Made by a program: the position numbers and the translations under genes
Assembly: GCF_002117935.1 (NCBI RefSeq)
Contig: NZ_BDJE01000042.1
Location: 1 to 64,000 of the forward strand
Direction: 5' to 3'
Source of the DNA: Nocardioides sp. PD653-B2
Lineage (GTDB): Bacteria > Actinomycetota > Actinomycetes > Propionibacteriales > Nocardioidaceae
DNA length: 64,000 nt
Shown here: in pieces, positions 59,611 through 64,000 of the stretch
Position numbering within the stretch: the stretch's first letter is position 1
Layout of the letters: each line of letters starts with the position of its first letter
Notes under the pieces: generated by a model
The model's database searches: none
What the model was told of the DNA's origin: nothing
What the model saw: the letters and a program-made list of their open reading frames with translations, nothing else

Positions 59611-60545
59611 ACCGCGGGGCCGACCACCGGACGCTTCCGGTGCCCGATGGCCTCGCCGGGGAGCGGGTCGACGCCGCCATGGCGCGGATGTTCGGGCTCT
59701 CGCGCACCCGCGCCGCCGACCTGATCGCCGAGGGTCACGTCGCCGTCGACGGTGCCGCCGTCGGCAAGAGCGACCGGGTGATGCCGGGGGCGATCCTCGA
59801 CGTCACGATCCCGATCCTCACCGACCCGCTGATGGTCGTGCCCGAGATCGTCGAGGGGATCAAGATCATCCACGACGACGACGCCATCGTGGTGATCGAC
59901 AAGCCCGTCGGCGTCGCCGTGCACCCCTCGCCCGGCTGGAACGGACCGACCGTCGTCGGGCACCTCGCCGGCGCCGGCTTCCGGATCTCCACCAGCGGCG
60001 CCTCCGAGCGGCAGGGCATCGTCCAACGCCTCGACGTCGGCACATCCGGCGTGATGGTGATCTGCAAGTCGGAGCACGCCTACTCGGTGCTCAAGAACGC
60101 CTTCCGGCACCGCACGGTCGACAAGGTCTACCACGCGCTGGTGCAGGGCCACCCCGACCCGCTCGAGGGCACCATCGACGCCCCCATCGGCCGGCACCCG
60201 AAGTCCGACTGGAAGTTCGCCGTGATGGCCGACGGCCGGCACAGCGTCACCCACTACGAGACCCTCGAGGCACACCGCTTCGCCAGCCTTCTCGAGGTCC
60301 ACCTCGAGACCGGCCGCACCCACCAGATCCGGGTGCACATGGCCGCGCTCAAGCACCCCTGTGTCGGTGACCTCACCTACGGTGCCGACCCCAAGCTCGC
60401 CAAGCGGGTCGGGCTCGAACGGCAGTGGCTGCACGCCGTACGCCTCGGCTTCGAGCACCCCGACACCGGCGAGCACGTCGAGTACGAGACCGAGTACCCG
60501 GAGGACCTCGCCCACGCGCTGGAGGTCGTCCGTGACGAGCACTGA
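59607..60545 (+). CDS. rluD: 23S rRNA pseudouridine synthase, RluD-like
   Basis: A 312-residue RluA-family synthase. An N-terminal S4 domain (ERVDAAMARMFGLSRTRAADLI region) precedes the catalytic domain. The active-site Asp143 lies in QRLDVGTSGVMV. VYHALVQG and HLETGRTHQIRVHMA are the other family motifs. It overlaps lspA by four bases and the GNAT fusion by 14, so the three form one transcript. RluD is usually responsible for Ψ in helix 69 of 23S rRNA; RluA/RluC activities cannot be excluded. Confidence 0.88.
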   Translation: MNRGADHRTLPVPDGLAGERVDAAMARMFGLSRTRAADLIAEGHVAVDGAAVGKSDRVMPGAILDVTIPILTDPLMVVPEIVEGIKIIHDDDAIVVIDKPVGVAVHPSPGWNGPTVVGHLAGAGFRISTSGASERQGIVQRLDVGTSGVMVICKSEHAYSVLKNAFRHRTVDKVYHALVQGHPDPLEGTIDAPIGRHPKSDWKFAVMADGRHSVTHYETLEAHRFASLLEVHLETGRTHQIRVHMAALKHPCVGDLTYGADPKLAKRVGLERQWLHAVRLGFEHPDTGEHVEYETEYPEDLAHALEVVRDEH

Positions 60546-61236
60546 CCTCCTCCTCCGACCCGCGGTCGAGACCGACGCGACCGCGATCGCCGAGGTGCAG
60601 ATCGCCTCTCGCCGCGAGGCCACGATGCCGCCCGGCATCCATCCCGACCACGAGGTCCACGCCTGGCTGACCGCCAAGCTGGCCGAGGACGAGCTGTGGG
60701 TCGCCGAGGTCGACGGCGTGGTCGCCGGCTACGCCCGGATGACCGCCACCTGGCTCGACGACCTGTACGTCGCCCCGCCGTACGCGCGCCGCGGGGTCGG
60801 CTCGGCGCTCCTCGAGGTCGTCAAGGCACAGCGCCCCGGCGGCTTCTGCCTCTGGGTCTTCGAGATGAACACGCCCGCCCGTGACTTCTACGCGCGCCAC
60901 GGGTTGGTGGAGCTCGAGCACACCGACGGCTCCGCGAACGAGGAGCAGGCGCCCGACCTCCGGATGGCCTGGCCGGGGGAGGACCCGCTGGCGTTCCTCC
61001 GCGGGCTGATCGACGAGGTCGACGAGCATCTCGGCGACCTGCTCGCCCGCCGCGCGGCGCTGACCGCCGCCGTCCAGCACATCAAGCACGACACCACCCG
61101 CGACCCCGTCCGCGAGCGCGCGATCGCCGAGGCGATGGCGCTCCGTGCCCCTGCTCTCGGCGCCGAGCGGCTCTCCCGGATCGTGGACGCGATCATCACC
61201 GAGAGCCTCGACGCGACGTCTCCCGGCGGTGGCTGA
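60532..61236 (+). CDS. GNAT acetyltransferase fused to chorismate mutase-like domain
   Basis: A 234-residue two-domain protein starting at GTG 60532. Residues 1-148 are a GNAT domain with the acetyl-CoA loop YARRGVGSALLEVV and FEMNTPARDFYARHG at the end. Residues 153-228 look like an AroQ (type II) chorismate mutase: Arg157, Arg173/174, Lys185, then RDPVRE with Asp191, Arg194 and Glu195. Spacings from Arg157 to Arg174 (17) and to Lys185 (11) match those of E. coli AroQ. The acetyltransferase substrate is unknown. The mutase would make prephenate for Phe/Tyr synthesis. Confidence 0.75.
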   Translation: MTSTDLLLRPAVETDATAIAEVQIASRREATMPPGIHPDHEVHAWLTAKLAEDELWVAEVDGVVAGYARMTATWLDDLYVAPPYARRGVGSALLEVVKAQRPGGFCLWVFEMNTPARDFYARHGLVELEHTDGSANEEQAPDLRMAWPGEDPLAFLRGLIDEVDEHLGDLLARRAALTAAVQHIKHDTTRDPVRERAIAEAMALRAPALGAERLSRIVDAIITESLDATSPGGG

Positions 61237-61577
61237 GGCAGGCGTCCGGCGAGAGCCTCTCGTGCGCCACAACAGCGCAATTGCGCGGTTGGGCACTGGA
61301 TATCGGCCGCCAGCAGGTCACAACAGCGCAATCGCGCGGTTGGGCACTCGACATCGGCCGCCAGCACGTCACAACAGCGCAATTGCGCTGTTCCGGTCGC
61401 CCCGAGATGGTCGCGCGCAGACTGTCCGTGCGTCCTGACATGATCAGATCCAGCGGTCGCGTAGGCTGACGGTCTTCCCCCAGGACGACCGTCACGGCCT
61501 CTGCCGTGGCCGCTGCCGCACGCCCTGAAGTAGCACCGAACACCTATCCGAGATCAGCCGAGGAGTGGCCCGCGACG
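61237..61577. other. Intergenic region before dnaE
   Basis: This 341-base stretch carries a 51-bp tandem repeat (61268-61395, listed separately), then a likely dnaE promoter zone. CTGACA at 61435 and TAGGCT at 61462 are -35/-10-like but spaced 21 bases. A hairpin CACGGC-CTCT-GCCGTG lies at about 61493-61508, in the leader. No gene is supported. Confidence 0.5.
61268..61395. repeat. 51-bp tandem repeat, 2.5 copies, with palindromic core
   Basis: Units start at 61268, 61319 and 61370 with CACAACAGCGCAATTGCGCG or close variants. The last, truncated copy contains AACAGCGCAATTGCGCTGTT (61373-61392), a perfect 20-bp palindrome. Middle parts read GGGCACT, then ATCGGCCGCCAGCA. Confidence 0.8.
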
Positions 61578-64000
61578 ATGGCGACAGGCTCCCAGGACTC
61601 CTTCGTCCACCTCCACGTCCACACCGAGTACTCCATGCTCGACGGAGCGGCTCGCCTCGGAGCGCTGGCGGAGCGGACCGCCGAGCTGGGCATGCCCGCG
61701 ATCGCGATGACCGACCACGGCAACGTGTTCGGCGCCTACGAGTTCTACAAGAAGGCGAAGGGCGCCGGGGTCAAGCCGATCATCGGCATCGAGGCCTACT
61801 TCGCGCCCAACATCTCCCGCTTCGAGCGCAAGGGCGTCAACTTCTACGGCGGCGGCCCCGACGACGTGTCGGCCCGCGGCGCCTACACCCACATGACCCT
61901 CCTGTCGGAGACGACCGAGGGCATGCACAACCTCTTCCGGCTGAGCACCGGAGCCTGGCGCGACGGCTTCTTCAAGCAGCCGCGCATGGACCGCGAGCTG
62001 CTCGCCCAGCACAGCAAGGGCATCATCGGCACCACCGGCTGCCCGTCGGGCGAGGTGCAGGTCCACCTGCGCCACGGTCAGTACGACGCGGCGCGCCAGG
62101 CCGCCGCCGACTTCCAGGACATCCTCGGCCGGGACAACTACTTCCTCGAGCTGATGGACCACGGCCTCGACATCGAGAACCGCGTCCGCGACGGGCTGCT
62201 GCGCCTGGCTAAGGACCTGCAGATCCCGATGATCGCGACCAACGACTCCCACTACGTGATGCGCGAGGACGCGCCGTCGCAGGAGCACCTGCTCTGCATC
62301 AACTCCGGCTCCACGATGGACATCCCGGCCGGTGACGGCCCCGGCCAGCGGTTCGCCTTCAGCGGAGACGGCTACTACATCAAGTCGCCCGCGGAGATGC
62401 GGGCGCTGTGGGCCGACAAGTACCAGCTCCGCGAGGCCTGCGACAACACGCTGCTGATCGCGGAGCGCTGCAACGTCTCGTTCACCGAGGGCAACGGCAC
62501 CTTCATGCCCCGCTTCCCCTGCCCCGAGGGCGAGAACGAGGACTCCTGGCTGGTCAAGGAGGTCGAGCGCGGCCTCCGCGTCCGCTACCCGAACGGCATC
62601 CCCGACGAGGTCCGCAAGCAGGCCGACTTCGAGGTCGGCGTCATCACCCAGATGGGCTTCCCGGGCTACTTCCTCGTCGTCGCCGACTTCATCAACTGGG
62701 CCAAGGACAACGGCATCCGGGTCGGCCCGGGCCGCGGCTCCGGCGCGGGCTCGATGGTCGCCTACGCCATGCGCATCACCGACCTCGACCCGCTGGTCCA
62801 CGGCCTGATCTTCGAGCGCTTCCTCAACCCCGACCGCGTGTCGATGCCCGACTTCGACATCGACTTCGACGAGCGCCGGCGCGGCGAGGTCATCAAGTAC
62901 GTCACCGAGAAGTACGGCGACGACCGGGTCTCCTACATCGTCACGTACGGCACCATCAAGGCCAAGCAGGCCGTCAAGGACTCCTCGCGCATCCTGGGCT
63001 ACCCGTTCGCCATGGGCGACCGGATCACCAAGGCGATGCCGGCCGCGGTGATGGGCAAGGACGTGCCGCTCCAGGAGATCTTCAACCCCGAGCACAAGCG
63101 GTTCGGCGAGGGCGGCGAGTTCCGGGCGCTCTACGACGGCGACAACGACGTCAAGCGGGTCGTCGACACCGCCATCGGCATCGAGGGACTCAAGCGCCAG
63201 TGGGGCGTGCACGCGGCCGGCGTCATCATGTCCAGCGAGCCGTTGCTCGACATCATCCCGATGCTCAAGCGGCCCGCCGACGGCGCGATGATCACCCAGC
63301 TCGACTACCCGACCTGTGAGGCCCTCGGGCTGATCAAGATGGACTTCCTCGGGCTGCGCAACCTCACCGTCCTCGACGACGCCGTGAAGAACATCTTGGC
63401 CAACCGCGGCGAGGACGTGGTCCTCGAGGACCTCCCGCTGACCGACGAGACGACGTACGCCCTGCTCCAGCGCGGCGACACCCTCGGCGTCTTCCAGCTG
63501 GACGGCGGACCGATGCGGGCGCTGCTCCGGTCGATGAAGCCCGACACGTTCGAGGACATCTCCGCCGTCGGCGCGCTCTACCGACCCGGGCCGATGGGTG
63601 CCGACTCCCACAACAAGTACGCCCGCCGCAAGACCGGCCGTGAGCCGGTCGAGGCGATCCATCCCGAGCTGGCCGAGCCGTTGGCCGACATCCTGGGCGA
63701 GACCTACGGTCTGATCGTCTACCAGGAGCAGGTCATGGCGATCGCCCAGAAGCTCGCGGGCTACTCGCTCGGACAGGCCGACATCCTGCGCCGGGCGATG
63801 GGCAAGAAGAAGAAGGAGGAGCTGGACAAGCAGTTCGCCGGCTTCTCCGCGGGCATGCAGGAGCGCGGCTACTCCATGGGAGCGGTCAAGACGCTCTGGG
63901 ACATCCTGCTCCCGTTCTCCGACTACGCCTTCAACAAGGCCCACTCCGCGGCGTACGGCATGGTCTCCTACTGGACCGCCTACCTGAAGGCCAACTACCC
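61578..64000 (+). CDS. dnaE: DNA polymerase III alpha subunit, 5' part
   Basis: The first 807 codons of the replicative polymerase; the gene leaves the window. Residues 1-280 are the PHP domain: FVHLHVHTEYSMLDGAARL at the start and AMTDHGNVFGA, with the metal-binding His/Asp residues that give actinobacterial DnaE1 proofreading. The catalytic palm contains PDFDIDFDERRR with Asp425 and Asp427, and RVGPGRGSGAGSMVAY. GLIVYQEQVMAIAQ and the FNKAHSAAYG stretch complete the polymerase signature. The start ATG 61578 follows AGGAGTGG. Finger and tau-binding parts lie beyond the edge. Confidence 0.95.
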   Translation, partial: MATGSQDSFVHLHVHTEYSMLDGAARLGALAERTAELGMPAIAMTDHGNVFGAYEFYKKAKGAGVKPIIGIEAYFAPNISRFERKGVNFYGGGPDDVSARGAYTHMTLLSETTEGMHNLFRLSTGAWRDGFFKQPRMDRELLAQHSKGIIGTTGCPSGEVQVHLRHGQYDAARQAAADFQDILGRDNYFLELMDHGLDIENRVRDGLLRLAKDLQIPMIATNDSHYVMREDAPSQEHLLCINSGSTMDIPAGDGPGQRFAFSGDGYYIKSPAEMRALWADKYQLREACDNTLLIAERCNVSFTEGNGTFMPRFPCPEGENEDSWLVKEVERGLRVRYPNGIPDEVRKQADFEVGVITQMGFPGYFLVVADFINWAKDNGIRVGPGRGSGAGSMVAYAMRITDLDPLVHGLIFERFLNPDRVSMPDFDIDFDERRRGEVIKYVTEKYGDDRVSYIVTYGTIKAKQAVKDSSRILGYPFAMGDRITKAMPAAVMGKDVPLQEIFNPEHKRFGEGGEFRALYDGDNDVKRVVDTAIGIEGLKRQWGVHAAGVIMSSEPLLDIIPMLKRPADGAMITQLDYPTCEALGLIKMDFLGLRNLTVLDDAVKNILANRGEDVVLEDLPLTDETTYALLQRGDTLGVFQLDGGPMRALLRSMKPDTFEDISAVGALYRPGPMGADSHNKYARRKTGREPVEAIHPELAEPLADILGETYGLIVYQEQVMAIAQKLAGYSLGQADILRRAMGKKKKEELDKQFAGFSAGMQERGYSMGAVKTLWDILLPFSDYAFNKAHSAAYGMVSYWTAYLKANY

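Noticed and set aside
61268..61395. CRISPR array or DnaA-box origin
   Set aside because: Only 2.5 copies, nearly identical across the unit with no variable spacers, and no TTGTCCACA-like DnaA boxes or cas genes nearby.
61554..63944. 796-residue open frame antisense to dnaE
   Set aside because: Shadow of the dnaE frame; composition is Val/Gly/Arg/Asp-rich and without domains.

Overview
The window reads as chromosomal DNA of a high-GC actinomycete, most likely Nocardioides or a close relative in the Nocardioidaceae. This is inferred from codon use (G/C in almost every third position), a complete actinobacterial division and cell-wall (dcw) cluster ending in sepF, yggT and divIVA, a DUF222-HNH protein, a DUF3040 protein, and a PknL/Rv2175c-type pair. 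The species cannot be fixed from the sequence alone.

Positions 1 to about 10,500 look like an accessory island. Base composition is visibly less GC-rich, gaps are long, and most genes are unrecognised. The island holds a GIY-YIG nuclease, two divergently transcribed PD-(D/E)XK-like nucleases 61 bp apart, a frameshifted tyrosine recombinase, a membrane-anchored coiled-coil protein, and three unrecognised proteins. One of these, of 662 residues, carries a HEPN-type R-N-x3-H motif near its C-terminus. I see no methyltransferase, so this is a candidate defence island rather than a demonstrated restriction-modification system.

Positions 10,500 to 39,000 are a mosaic of housekeeping genes. They include a UbiB-like kinase, an EEP-family enzyme, a DUF222-HNH protein behind a LexA-like site, a cupredoxin overlapping a threonine aldolase, and a LolA-like/ABC exporter operon. 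Next come a lipase, a zinc-ribbon anchor protein, a type I-beta DAHP synthase, a decayed LuxR remnant, an EamA exporter and endonuclease IV. A PASTA kinase (PknL-like) lies beside its Rv2175c-like partner, followed by a polyprenyl synthase, MetF and a CrtI-like oxidoreductase. From memory this order partly matches the Mycobacterium tuberculosis Rv2178c-Rv2166c neighbourhood. A HEPN (SAV_6107-like) and methyltransferase pair sits behind a perfect SOS box at 32,024-32,041. The block closes with DUF3040 and a moxR/DUF58/transglutaminase operon.

Positions 39,063 to 58,000 are the dcw cluster: mraZ, a 56-residue membrane protein, rsmH, ftsL, ftsI, murE, murF, mraY, murD, ftsW, murG, murC, ftsQ, ftsZ, pgeF, yggS, sepF, yggT and divIVA. 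Start-stop overlaps are pervasive. The cluster has an MraZ-type operator at the front, a separate ftsZ promoter region, and a UUCG-capped terminator at the end. It builds lipid II (MurC-F, MraY, MurG), polymerises it at the septum (FtsW/FtsI with FtsL/FtsQ), positions the Z ring (FtsZ, SepF), and passes to polar growth (DivIVA).

Positions 58,000 to 64,000 carry a DksA/TraR zinc-finger protein with a long histone-like Lys/Ala/Pro tail, lspA, rluD, a GNAT-chorismate mutase fusion, a 51-bp tandem repeat, and the first 807 codons of dnaE, which runs off the window.
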